Origin: Glandiceps talaboti
Lineage: Eukaryota; Hemichordata; Enteropneusta; Spengelidae
Length of the DNA stretch: 64,000 nt
NCBI RefSeq assembly: GCF_964340395.1
Contig: NC_135559.1
Coordinates: 3,393,501-3,457,500, forward strand
Reading direction: 5' to 3'
In this document: positions 14,363 through 26,870 of the stretch, in pieces
Layout: each line of letters opens with the position of its first letter
Position numbering within the stretch: position 1 is the first letter of the stretch
Position numbers and translations under genes: made by a program
The notes under the pieces: model-generated
Told to the model about the DNA's origin: nothing
Database searches by the model: none
The model's input: only the letters and a program-made list of their open reading frames with translations

Positions 14363-14590
14363 TACACTAGTGTCTGCAGTACATTGTATGTCTGCCTTTG
14401 TCAATACTAGTGTGTGTGTGTGTGTGTGTGTAGTGTGTCTGTGTGTCTGTCTGTCTACACTAGTGTCTGTATATTGGATGTTTGCCTGTCTATACTAATG
14501 TGTATGTGTCTACACTAGTGTCTGTATGTTTGCCTCTGTCTATACTAGTGTCTGTGTATGTGTGTCTGTCTCTGTCTACACTAGTGTAAG
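14135..14590. repeat. TG-rich minisatellite of palindromic ACACTAGTGT units
   Basis: About ten copies of TCTACACTAGTGTCTG separated by TG runs and TATGTCTGCCTTTGTC spacers. Each core ACACTAGTGT is a perfect 10-bp palindrome. Includes a (TG)n run at 14326-14361. The cysteine/valine-rich open frame across it is an artefact. Confidence 0.9.
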
Positions 14591-15515
14591 TCTGTCTCTT
14601 TATTCCTGATACACTAGTACATGTCAAGTCAGTCTGTGTCAGTCTACATTGAGTGTATCTTGACACGTCAGTCAGTATATGTATGCGTGTCTGTCTGTGT
14701 ATCTCTCTCTTCATTCCCAAGTCTGCATCATTTCACCACCTCGACCTCTATTTCTCTCTTCTCTTTCACCTCCAACTATTTCATCTACAATATTTCTCCT
14801 TTTGCCTTTTTCTATATGTCTATGGACATGTTTTCATAGCAACAGCTGTCTCCTACAAGACCAAGATTTTCCATCCTCTTTATCTTTTAGTCATCTTCTC
14901 TCCATCTATATATATTTTGGGTTATTCCTTTCACATTTCACCACTTGTGTCTCAAATATGCTACAAGTGTTTTCTTCTCCAGTTGCAGGATTACATGGTA
15001 AATTTACATGTCAGGAATGTAGCCGAGTACTTGAGGCAAATACAGACTTCGAAGATCTAAATAATCCTCCATTTTAGAAGTCCTTATTTCCGTAGGATAT
15101 CCTAAATAAAACTCAAGACATGGGCACAGTTCACCTCATAGTACTCTTCATTACTTGAAGCATGTACCAATCCTTTACATTTCCAGTACCTAGTTTCCTC
15201 AGGGCCAAAGGTCAAATGGTCACACCATGTATATGTTTTACACACACAAAGAGTATAAACCCATGCTAGCAGTCAGATTATCAACAATAATGAAGCCTAT
15301 TACAGGAGTTTAGAGCAAAGAAAGACCTATTTCCTTCCAATTTGTACTTCCCTTTGACCAAACAATGGCTGCATAGTGAATGCTCTGGCGATCTAAACAG
15401 CCCTTAATACATACACAATAATGTCCCTGATATCACAGCTGGGTATCACAGCAACTTCTCATAGTGTTTTGTTTTTATATATTTCCCAGCATACCATGCA
15501 ATAATCTCTCCGGCT

Positions 15516-15870
15516 CTGGATTACTGCTAATGTGGTAGTCTAAATACGGTATGATGTTTAGTAAATCCATTCTGTGCTGGACTACTGCTAATGTGGTAGT
15601 CTAAATATGATGTTTAATAAATCTGTGTCCTGGACTACTGTTAATATGGTAGTCTAGATATGATTTTACCGGTAGTAAATCTAATATGAACTGGACTACT
15701 GCTAATGTGGTAGTCTAGATATGATATTTAGTAAATATAATGTCTACTGGATTAGTTAATGTGGTAGTCTAAATAAGTTTATGAAATCTAATGTGCGTTA
15801 GACTACTACTAATGTGGTGTCTAGATACAATGTTTAGTATATCTAATATGTGTTGGACTACTGTTAACTT
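15516..15870. repeat. ~53-61-bp minisatellite, 7 units each carrying a hairpin
   Basis: Units start at about 15516, 15577, 15630, 15691, 15747, 15797 and 15851. Each contains GACTACTGCTAATGTGGTAGTC, in which GACTAC and GTAGTC can pair across a ten-base loop. Spacer length varies (53-61). It lies about 360 bp before the exon 4 donor side of intron 4. Confidence 0.9.
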
Positions 15871-16147
15871 TGAACCCTGGGATGTGACATTGACAAAATA
15901 TACTATACGTTGGATTCCCCCCCCCCCCCCAACATTATCTGTAGAACTGTAATTAGACTGACAGAATCATTAAGTATCTAATGCATGACTAGGCCACGCA
16001 GATTTACTGAAGCAGCACTGACAAAGTTTAATTAATGATAGAATAACACACACACACACTATGACAGTTACACTCACTTTACTACTTGGATGTGACTTTT
16101 AGTCAAAGTAACACATGACTTATCAAATGGATCTCTAATGATCTTAC

Positions 16148-16313
16148 CGATGTAGTTGTCCCACTCTGTGTCTAGATCAGCATGGCTTGCAAGACAACCC
16201 TTCATGACGTTCAGACAGAAGTTATTACATGGCTTGACAGAAGGTAATCCCTTACAGTGGGGACAGTATGACATCTTCATTAATGCCTGGCCACACTCAT
16301 TGGTTGGTAACAC
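16148..16313 (-). CDS. GPC4/6: Glypican exon 4: cysteine-rich knot (CGQALMKM...YCPHCKG...KPC...GCLA)
   Basis: The exon is 166 bp, entering in phase 0 and leaving in phase 1. The acceptor is TTGTTCACCAG and the donor GTAAGA (16147-16142). It encodes six of the 14 conserved cysteines in the pattern [15 protein letters not shown], then KPCNNFC, then GCLA, followed by [10 protein letters not shown]. In glypicans these cysteines tie the helical domain to the central loop region. The closest family pattern I know is the GPC4/GPC6 stretch with CLANQGDLDFEWNNFI. A near-copy of the acceptor and of the first 20 or so exonic bases lies 59 bp upstream, described as a separate feature. Confidence 0.97.
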
Positions 16314-16392
16314 CTGGTGAACAAAAATAAAATATATTAATGCAAAGCTAAACACTTATTAGTTTGTAACACCTGGCAAAAGTCAAATAAAA
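16314..16392 (-). other. Tandem copy of the exon-4 acceptor region (decoy splice site)
   Basis: Read on the minus strand, TTTTGCCAG/GTGTTACAAACTAAT (AG at 16374-16373) is a near copy of the true TTGTTCACCAG/GTGTTACCAACCAAT at 16315-16313, displaced by 59 bp. The similarity covers part of the pyrimidine tract and about the first 20 exonic bases. Use of the upstream site would read [11 protein letters not shown] and then TAA in the phase set by exon 3, giving a truncated protein. I infer a local tandem duplication that left a non-productive acceptor. Confidence 0.7.
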
Positions 16393-18794
16393 TGTAAATT
16401 TTATTGTTCAAGAATATTTATTTTCTTCATTTTTGTAATTTTAACATTTCTAAGGAAAGTGCAAGTATGAAGCACAAGTGAAAGAGGAATATTCAAGGAA
16501 TAAGATGGAATGTGACGTGACATGACGTAACGTGATGGGATGGGGATGGGACGGGAAAGGGTGGGAAGGGAAGAGAGGGGGAGAACAGTATGGGATGATA
16601 TTGTATGGTAGTTAGGAAATATCCCATTCGTGTTCATTTGGCTTATCACCTGGCCTAGCTTACCCTGGTTGAATGACACATTTGAATGTTAAAACAAGCT
16701 ACCTATTTGGTCAGAATAGTTCCGCTGTTTGGTTTTTTTCTTGTTTTTTTTTGTAACATATGTAGAAGTGGTCCTGCTGATCAGCTCTTTCACTATCATT
16801 AATATTTTCGAGTTTGATAATCAGAATCTGAATAAAGAGTTTTCTCTGACACATTTCCTTAGTTTATCATCTTCCCATTAGAACTATGGTTTAACCAAGT
16901 ATAGTGACTTTTTCATCCTATCTCCCCCCTTATTGCAGAATGGAATGACCCTGTCATATCCAGGTGAATTGATTTGCATACAAGTTTAGTCACAGGTCAC
17001 CAATATCTTCAACAAAGAGGTCAACAGCAAAAATATGAGTCATGCCGACAATCTAACAGTAAAAATCTATTTTTTTTTTTGCACCTTATAGAATAACTGT
17101 AAGTTGACTAGTCTAATTATTTACCTGATACTCGTGTTCTGAATCATCAAGACATTACTATGACCCAAGCGTGCTTTGAATAACAAACCAATAGTTATCT
17201 TGAAGAAAATTAATTCATAAAGACCCTAAATCCGTATCGGTCAGGATTAAAATTGACTAAAATATTTACTTATCCGATTCTGTAATCATCAGACGTGGTT
17301 TAAATAAATTCAATAACAAGCAAGAGCAAAATAAAGGAGAGGAATTTTTTTTCTCTTTTTCAATAAATTTTCAAATTTTTTCAAAATTTACAAGAAATCT
17401 TATAGTGCAGCGAATATTTTCACATGGAAGTTGTTTCATCATGAATCTCACATTTCAGGTCACTTTTAGAAGACATGCAATTTTTATCATTCTTCACAAT
17501 AATCTGTCAGTATTTCCACTCTAACTGATAAGGCGTGTCTGTCGATTTTCTTCACATGACAAAATCTATGAAATTCATCAAGTGTAAATATTACAACCAA
17601 ACCGCCTGCATTTTATTACTACCAGATTTTACTATCACGTACTCACACTACATAAATCACACTTATAAATCAGAATCTTTGAAAATGATATTTAATGACT
17701 TTTACATTATTATATAGTTGCTATGGTAATGTCACTTGCAGGGTGTCTTATAATCAAATATTTCAAATCTTTCATAGTAAATTTTAGCTTGCTTGAAAAA
17801 TTCAACTTTTTGTTGAAAAGTGAAATACCTTTAGGCCCCTACAATTATCCCCGTACAATTCTATACAACACATTATATTTGTGATATCTTTCAAGGTTTT
17901 AGGAAATAAATATATTCATCACACTATTAGCCTTTCAAAATATACCATTTTTATTAAATGTATCACACGATAATAATTTCATATTTCTATTCCTATCATA
18001 CACATCACGCATTTATGGTAATCATATCAGTAGTATTTACAAATTCAAGAAATCGGAAAACTGTCGTACAACAACTTTATACATTTTTTTGCAAAATTTG
18101 GAACAAATATTACTCCAATAGTATGACCTGTTACCAGTTCAGAAACACCTTCAAATGGTAGGTTAACATGGAGAGTTGATAATCGAATGACTGCCATGCG
18201 CCAACACACAATTGCCTAGACGTCACCATGTCTGGTTGCCTAGGATACGACATCTTCAAGGTAAAATTATTTTGGAAACTATGATACAAGTGAGAGATAC
18301 ACGAGAGAAAATCGATAGTCACACTTTGATTTTGGTGGCGGCAATAAATCTAACTTACATGTGTACCAATTAATAAAACATTCTTAAAGTGAAATATAAC
18401 TTTGTATCAACAATGTTGGCCGAGGAAGGAGGGTGTAAAGAAACAATTTGCTGAGTAGTTCTAATTCACTATGTTTGATTTGTATTACCAGACATTAAAA
18501 TTTCATGGTTGTCGTTACTCCAGCCAGTCATAAAGACACTTCATAATTTGCATCAAGTTCACTCACCATCAAAACCAGATCAAGGTTAGCGGAAACAGGG
18601 GTAAAAAGGTCAACTTGTACGCTAATAAATCTAGTTTGACTGTATCTTCTAAGATATCACCTGGAAATCTATCACTTGAGTGATTTCTTTCAGATTTTAG
18701 ATGCCAGAAAATGTTTGCAGCTTTTGTGAGTTGTACTGTACTGTACGTATGTGTAGTCGTTTATAATTCCACTATTGCTATCTCGTGTAGAAGT

Positions 18795-18875
18795 GTGAAG
18801 CCCACTGAATTAACATTAGCCAGACTAAGTACAGCGTACTGCACTTTCGGCTAATATCATTCCTATGGGCTTCAC
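18795..18875. repeat. 81-bp near-symmetric foldback (hairpin)
   Basis: GTGAAGCCCA at 18795 is mirrored by the inverse TGGGCTTCAC ending at 18875; inner blocks ATTAGCC and GGCTAAT, and AGTACAGCG with CGTACTGCACT, also pair, leaving almost no loop. Arms of about 40 bases have scattered mismatches. It could be a small foldback transposon or a structured RNA precursor. Confidence 0.5.
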
Positions 18876-19479
18876 GTGCATACACAGAGATTTGCCTTAG
18901 GTATATCCAGAATTACTTTGTGAACCTAAACTACTAAAATAAATTACATTTTACGATTTGGTTGGAATTTTCCATCACTTAGACGATTTTTATCTAAATG
19001 TAATTTTCATACATTTCACAAAATTGTGTATAAATTCAAAGCAACTACCACCAATACTTCTAATTTAAGGTTTATTTCATTGATAGAATTTGAGATTGTC
19101 AGTTACAGATATGCAATGAAATGAGTGATAATATCACTGGATAATAATGAGACAGGTGAAAAGTGATGACAATGTTACATTGTCTTGTTCGTATATTTAT
19201 GCCTCACACATACCGTACTACAATGCTGGAAAATTATGAATACACACATACTTCGTAATTCCATTGATATTCTAGTCAATACCGATTGGCATTGAATCAT
19301 TATAACACACTGCAAACCATTACTAGACAAGTCCTTAGACATTTTTCCCCCTCACCTTCATGTACAGAGAACATAAACAGTTTCTGAAGAAACAAAATTA
19401 GCAAAACTGAACTCAAGTGAAAATTCTTTCTTGATTTCATCAAAAATAAATTTTAAGTGTGACAATTTTTTTTTTAAAT

Positions 19480-19840
19480 TTAGAAAATTCCGCTCTGTAA
19501 ATTTCTGCAGGCAATATATATGTTTAGCTTAATTAAAGATATGCATATGAAAAAGGAACATTTGCATAAATCTTAGTAGTTGTGATTCAGTTTGATGAAA
19601 ATTTTCAAAAATTTATCTCGATATCAAAAATTTCTGCATGCAATGTATTTGCATATTAATTTTTAAAAAAAGAGATGCATGTAAAATAGAAACAGTAATT
19701 TATACACTGCCTGTAAGATGAGATTGATTTTGATGAAAATTTTTACAAATCAAGAAATATGTGGTGAAAAATTTCCATGCAGCTTGATTTCTTAAGAGAT
19801 GCATGTCAAAAAGATAGGGTTAGTAAATTTACACAAAGCC
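19480..19840. repeat. Diverged ~130-140-bp tandem repeat, 3 units
   Basis: ATTTCTGCATGCAATGTAT / AGAGATGCATGTMAAA words recur near 19500, 19629 and 19770. Old and AT-rich. Confidence 0.6.
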
Positions 19841-21508
19841 CTGCTGAGATTCTTGAACAGTATATATCACAGTGTATGGAATGCAGATATTCAACTCTGA
19901 AATTCAATCGAATAACTTGACACAAAAGATACATTAAAATATGAAAGATTGCATATTTAAATAACAATAACACCCAGTATTCTCAGGTTGCCCATTGTAA
20001 CCTTTTATATTTTAAATACTCCGATTACGTTATGACATCATTATAAATTGATTGACGAGTTAGATTAATTCCGAGTTTATGGATAATGTCGCAGATTAAT
20101 TAGTATTCATGTATTCGTATCAACTTAATCCATTTTAGAAGTTGCCTTTGAAAAGGCTGAATAAATTTGTCCCTAAATAATCTAATAACTCCAAGTGTTG
20201 ACTTACTGAACATAATAAATTTTAAGGTGAAATTTTCTTACAAAGCCTTCACTGTCTGAAAAAGATTGAATATCAATATGTTTTTGATAACATATAAAGG
20301 ATGTGATACGCTACTACGCAGCTTATCTTGCGCTAGGGTTCGTTGACAACAATGCAGTATCGTTACGGCTAGCATCCAGTTTCTAATCACTATTACTCAT
20401 TCTTTCAAAAGAACACTCCTGCTGACAGTAAATTAGAAGTCTTTATTTTAAATGTCAGCCTTGCTTTGCCTGTCAAATACCTGAACAGAAATATTCACTA
20501 TTCAAAAAAAATTTACTTCTTGGCTAATTCTTGACCAAACTTAAAAACCAAAACTTCATTATTCAAGTGTATACCCTTGTTATGACTATGAAATACTTTT
20601 TCACATTTTTCACCCCCTAAAAATCATTTTTTTAAAGTGAATTTTACATCAACCAGGTGGGATCACCACCAAAGACCTTTTAAAACTTCATAATGTCAAA
20701 ATTATTGAATAGAATTCTGGAAAATTCTTTAAAAATTCATGTTATTTTGGGTCGATAATTGACAACACAATTCTTCTCATTACGGATGCTATATAAATTT
20801 TAAGGACACATCTGCAGATACTCAAGAAAGGGATTTTGCAAGATGTGAATTTATTTGACTTGTGGTGAAACAATTGACCTACACGGAATATCATACACTA
20901 CAGATTTGTATGCAACAAATCAGACCTTGCAGGGACTATCATTGCAAAGGTTAATGAATGGCAAATTCTCCACATTTTTACATCTCTCTCATGACAGACC
21001 AGAGGTCACCTACATTAATCCCAATCATACATTGTAACAAAATTTACCGAACAAAAATTGTAGCTTGTCAGAACAGTTCGATAATTTTTCTGGGTAATTT
21101 TAGACTAGCCAGGTAGCGATAAATCTAACATATAATTTGATGAAATAAAACTGGCTTAGAGTCTGTCAATTTGACATAAATTTCAGGCAGATAAATTTTC
21201 ACTTTCATTAAAAAGAATCTGACGTCTTTACCTCCATGAATAAATGAAGTACACATTTTTGTAATCACATTTTATCCAGACCTACCATGTAGATCACTTT
21301 CCAATTACAAAATTGCATTTTCTATACAACATAGGAAATCTGTCAGAAATACATTTTGACCTCTCTGACAAGTAATCCTGGCCACATTTGAATGGTTTTA
21401 TGGCTTGATTTACAAATAACTTGGGTAATCAGCCACATATTGATTACTACATTATAGGCATCATGGGTAACCAAAATGGCTGCCTGACAACAGGTCAACT
21501 CTGAACCA

Positions 21509-21660
21509 CAAATGTTCACCATTTTGTTTGACATTATCAGCATTCTGATTCTTGATAAAATTTGACACTGAGTGACTAAAAACATCCGACATCAAACACA
21601 AAATCGGACCTCAAATGTTCACCATTTTGTTTGAGGTTCTCAACATCACTACACTTGACA
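21509..21660. repeat. 103-bp partial duplication
   Basis: CAAATGTTCACCATTTTGTT at 21509 is repeated at 21612, followed by related TTCTBAACATCA / TTGACAAAATKTGA words. Confidence 0.75.
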
Positions 21661-24600
21661 AAATGTGATAGAGAGTAAAAACAAACATGGAAGCCATCCA
21701 TCACAAGATGTGATTATTTTGATCTCTGCGTTGATAATACATACTCTGAGTGATTGTGGTATGCAAACTGAACGTAATGGATGTCATTCTGATTGATACC
21801 TTTTCAACCACTGCTGCATTTATTTGAGAATTTCAACCCTAAACATGAAACCAATAATATTACAAATTATAAACACACTTCAGTCAAATTTATAACTCCT
21901 TGACACTCAAAATGGCTACCTTGCCAAAGTCTTTTTAAAATATCATTATAGATTCAACTATCAATCTTTATACATACAAAAAAGTATTCCTAAAACCACG
22001 CACTGAGGTGCAAAACCATATAAGAAATTCAAATTTTTGTCATCATTCAAATTACTGCAAATGTAAACCCAAATTCTGAAATGAATGCTGTAAAGACTCT
22101 TTTCGCCCTTAGTAAATTTGGCTCGGAGTGTTTCATGAAAACTATATGCAAACCTATTCAATCTCTTCTAGTTCTACATTTACTTCTGAAATCTAATTTT
22201 TCTTCAGCCGACTTTTTCATTCATCACATTTCTAATTTCCATATATCTGATATCTGCTATAAATTTATGGATTCTTGCATCTACAAGGTCATTCATAAAA
22301 CATGCTAGCAATACTTTTCATTTCAATGGCTGTAATTTTCATAAATTGTGGAGCCACCCTGACTAGAACTACGCACGATTTAGTATGAATGAGGCAAGTG
22401 AGTCCCCATAAGCAATCTATGAATACTAATTGAGTATATTATGAATATTAATTAGGTGTGACGCATAAATTAGTAACACCCAATTTTGCTGATAGAAATC
22501 TTTGAGATTTTCATACATACTTCGTTTTGTTCAATAATCTTCAACTGCTCTTTCATTTTGATTTTATTTCAGTTCAATATACAAAGCAACTATAGTCTAG
22601 AAACAATACATTTGAGCTTACTTTCTAAGATCTCTCAATACAGCATTTGTTCTTGATATTTTATTGCAGCACGAATTAGACGTTAAAATATGAACTAGAA
22701 TTGTAATGGCAGACAGCACAGCAGAAAGTTGGTATTCTAGTTGTATTTTTGCCAGACGCCAAGTAGTCAAATCTACTTGAATACTTTGACAATTGTAGTT
22801 CAAAATAAACATAATTGAACATAAAACACATGTAAAAACATTAAATTGAGCAATTTTATCTTCTACTAGGGTTCTAAAATCGTACTAAAAATTCGAAAAT
22901 CTCAATGTTAGGGTTACCCACCACAAAGGCAAACTTAATACGTCAGTAACTAACATATTATGTTCTTTAACAAGTACGTCTTGTTACAGCACCGACTATA
23001 TTCACTATAAATTGTACACTCCCTTTCAACAATATGCAAAATAAATCGCCTGATTGGTCAATCTGTATGTGAGTGAGGTTTTCTTTGGGTGTCAAACGTG
23101 ACACTGTGAGGCTTTTAGACGACAGTTAATTCAACACCATGTCAAGTCAATCCATTATTATTCTGACGCTTGGAATTCCAAAAATGATGCTAATGCTGCT
23201 ACCACACCACCACTAATTTTAGGGGAGAAAAATCTCAAAGCTAGCAAAGACACACAGACATTTGGTGTTATCAATGTCAATTTTCATTATTTGACGTATT
23301 TAGTATGAAAATGATATCAAATTATGATTTGATTGGCTCTATTATTTTTTGCTAAATACACTAACATGATCCGTCTGTCGGTTTGTCTGAGAATTTCAAA
23401 TCCTATCATTATATATTTGACAAATGCAATTTTGAATTATGTCAAACTGCGATAAAAAAAGAAACAGTAATTACCGACCGGGAAAAATTGCAATTAAAAT
23501 AAAATTGCACAAGATGACATGCCTTGCCAACAGATGAAGTGAAATTGATTCAAATATGAAAAAATAATTGGGTAGTCGTTCGGTAAATTTAAATTAAAGA
23601 CGGAAACATACCAGATTCAAAATGAAAAATTACTTGTCAATATTTTTGTAGGTCTTCCTCTTCCTCATATTTTGCACATGAGAAAATATGCATATCTAAT
23701 TCTTTTTCGATTTTTATTTATAGACCAAATGATATGAGATGATGAAACTGGAAAGTAACGAATGAAAACAAAATATAGCAATTATAAATAATTCACATTA
23801 GCTCATAATTTTGTCTCTGATATGAAATAGCTAACAGCGGTTTTGAAACTAACAGCCAAATTCATTGCCCCCATGATGAAAATTGATTTGTAAAGACACC
23901 ATCACAGTAAATTACTATTATTTGACCAGTTGCTGTTACCATGGAAACTGATTAAAAGACATTCTAAGGTGTATATTTCAATTGTTATGACATCCTGTCA
24001 TCGTAATAGAAATGTAACGCCATTATCTATCATTTACCAATCACTAAACATGCACATAAATCGTTTGAAAATCTAAACAGACTGGTTTTCTTCGTGACTA
24101 AATCTCAAATTCCCTCCAGATACAAAGACAAAAGTTATAACCCTAATATCCCTCAGATCTGTAGTCACAAATGTAACTTTATGATAAACATTGTCTTATT
24201 TTCATATGAAGTAAATCTAAAGCATTTAAGCTAGTATAAAAATTTATGCATACTGGTGTTGCTTTGTTGATCAAGATTTGGAAAATGATTGTCGTACGGT
24301 AGTAACAGGAGAATGATAATCTATAAATTCATATTTAGGCTCCAAAATTTGGTGGGAAAATATAAAGATAGTCCAACAAGATTTCATTGTACTTATCTTT
24401 GATGGAAAATTAAATATTACGGCCAATGAAAGTCAATTTATGAGGTGATGCTGTTTTTATATGATGCTGAAACAACCTCACTAAGTAGGATATCCTTCTG
24501 GTGGGAAAATATGAATGAAGGGCTGATGAAATTTGAAATATGAAAATTTGTAGTCACACACACTAAAATCTTGGTGAGGGAAAATGGAAACTAATTTATA

Positions 24601-25050
24601 GATTACTGTTTTAGCATACTGACGCAGGAAACTAGAGTGCATAAAACCAGGAAAATACACCGGATACAATCAGGATAAACTCTGGATAAAATCTGGAAAT
24701 ATGATGGATAAAATGAAGGGAATGCACACTTGATAAAATCAGGGTCAACAGAAGTCTACTCAAATCCAAAAAGTTCAAATATATGGTTTGTAAGGCAGAC
24801 AAGAAAGACAGCAAGCAAGCAGGCAAAAAAGGTCAGACAGCAGGCAGGCAAAAAAGGTCAAATGAAAGTGATTCAGTATTTCAAGAAACTTAGAGTAGAA
24901 AGATGATGAAAGCAGCAAAGCTTTCAAACTTCATGTTGTTTCCTTCATCTTAATTACTTTCTATAATGTCACAGAGTTAATTGCAGGAAAAGCTCATTCT
25001 CGAAATGAATTTGCAGCCAGGCTAATGACAGGACTTCCATTACTGCTTGC

Positions 25051-25195
25051 AGACCGATGCCATCAACTTAACTCTATCATCTACAATTCTCATATACAGA
25101 CCTATGCCATCAACTTAACTCTACATCATCTAGAATTCTTATATACAGACCGATGCCATCAACTTAACTCTATATCATCTACAATTCTCATATAC
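25051..25195. repeat. ~48-bp tandem repeat, 3 copies
   Basis: AGACCGATGCCATCAACTTA units start at 25051, 25098 and 25147 (periods 47 and 49). Confidence 0.9.
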
Positions 25196-25332
25196 AATTG
25201 CAACTATTATTGCTATTTTTTCTTTTCACTTTCTTTCCAAATTGACAATTTCGTCATATTTTCTTCCGAAATTTCATATAAGCATACAGTTTTTCTGATA
25301 TTCACAAGTTTTGGTCCAAAATAAACCACAGT

Positions 25333-25406
25333 AACACATAACATAACATAACATAACACAACACAACATAATAATATAACATAACATAACATAATATAAT
25401 ATATTA
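25333..25406. repeat. (ACATA)n pentanucleotide run
   Basis: Imperfect ACATA/ACACA repeats of about 74 bp. Confidence 0.9.
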
Positions 25407-25499
25407 TAGCCTGCCAATTTGTGCAATGTACATGACATAATATAAAACAAAAGAATCTAATATAGTGACACCACCAACAGACCAAAATTCCTGAAATCA

Positions 25500-25623
25500 T
25501 TGTTTGTTTGTTTTTCATTGTCATGATTTTTAATGTTTTATTTTGTATTTATTTGTCTTCATTCTTTCATTCTATTTTGCATGGCAAACTTAAAACTGCA
25601 TCCATGGCTGGTTTTGTGTTGAA

Positions 25624-25654
<31 letters not shown>

Positions 25655-25655
25655 A
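25500..25655 (+). mobile_element. Possible 3' tail of a non-LTR retrotransposon ending in (AAAT)n
   Basis: The sequence GCATGGCAAACTTAAAAC... leads through GGTTTTGTGTTG into (AATA)8 at 25622-25655. A short unique 3' end followed by a tetranucleotide run is typical of LINE/SINE tails, but no coding part or target duplication is visible, so this is tentative. Confidence 0.3.
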
Positions 25656-26244
25656 GGACCATAATGCACCATGTTTCAAATTCTGATAAAAATTCTTCAC
25701 AAAGTGTGATTCCGTTTTGATATAAAGTTGAATTCAATGCCCATTCGATTCTCTCCCATTACAATTCAACAAGTTTCTTTCTTCAATTTGATCGCAATTT
25801 AACCATTTTCTTTTTTCATTTTCACCACTCTATTGCACAGTTTGATACCTATTTAGGTAAATTATATTTCAATTTTGGGTTTATAATTTACCTGCACTTT
25901 CTCTTCTGTAATATTATACAGTATAATTTACTATTGAAAGCTTTTTACGATAGACAATTTTGTGCATTTGGTAAATTGCTATTCAGCAAGAAAATAATTG
26001 ACGTATGACATCCGCTGAAATCAAGATCAAATCTAGCTACTGTACCTTATACAGAAGAATCAGCAAATATGTTTATAGTGGCATGAAGTACATTTCTAGA
26101 AATGCTTTTTTCTGAAACTGCATTTTAACTTTGTTGTGTCAATAATTTTGTTTTTGTTTATATCTGCTTCAAATTTCCTGTTTGTATCGTACGACAAGTT
26201 GAACAACTTAATATCATTTCACTCATTTGGATAACTATCTTAGC

Positions 26245-26372
26245 CAAGACACTAGGCTATCTAACCAGGCATACTGACTTGACAGTATATATACTCCAGT
26301 CTTACAAATCACATCTGGGTTGCTCTGACGAATGACATTTTCAAGCCAGACAGCGAAATCTCTGGGCCATGT
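26245..26372. repeat. Foldback-family copy, diverged
   Basis: ACACTAGGCTATCTAACC near 26250 and the inverse-oriented AGCCAGACAGCGAAATCTCT near 26350-26366 match the consensus arms of the foldback family (AGAGAYTTGGCTATCTGGCT). The centre includes TTGACAGTATATATACTCC, itself partly palindromic. More diverged than the other copies. Confidence 0.4.
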
Positions 26373-26579
26373 AATTTTAGGCCATCTTCCTATCTTTTGC
26401 AGCCATAAAATCACCCATGTTAAAAAAATTCATGAATTCGGCATTGCTATGTTTTATTCAAAACCTGACCTAGGTCCATACATGAATGCAAGCACAGTTG
26501 TGTTTAACTGTCCTAAGTAAATTTCCGTTAAGTTTCAGACTTAAAACTGGTCTGCAAATATTTAAACTCTATCTGCATG

Positions 26580-26870
26580 ACATCAATGTAGAGTACAAAG
26601 CTGATGATGTGACAGTATATTGACATTTGCTGCATAGGTTAGCACTTTGCTGGTATATCCACCGATACAGGGTACAGCTTAGATGGCAACAGCTACAGAG
26701 AAGATACAATGATGGCACACACAAATGCTGAGTAGAAAGCTGACACTTCAAAAGCACATGAATGCCTGGTAGAGAGTTGACAATTGGATGACACACCAAC
26801 GCAGGGTACAAAGTTGATGCTCGGACGGCACATCAATGCTGGGTACTGGGTCGATGCTTTGACAGTGCCG
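26580..26870. repeat. Degenerate ~50-60-bp minisatellite
   Basis: Repeated words GGTACARAGTTGATG, CACATCAATGCTGGGTAC and GACAGTGCC-like segments, four to five diverged units. The open frames on the minus strand here are repeat-derived. Confidence 0.55.

Larger units (their letters stand above)
12877..16147 (-). other. Glypican intron 4 (3,271 bp)
   Basis: Phase-1 intron, the shortest complete one here. Its middle is occupied by the TG-rich minisatellite (14135-14590) and its distal part by the hairpin minisatellite (15516-15870) and a C run (15917-15930). Sequence at 12900-14100 and 14650-15500 is unremarkable. Confidence 0.9.

Noticed and set aside
14193-14498. Cysteine/valine-rich open frame
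   Set aside because: Translation of TG runs and the ACACTAGTGT minisatellite.
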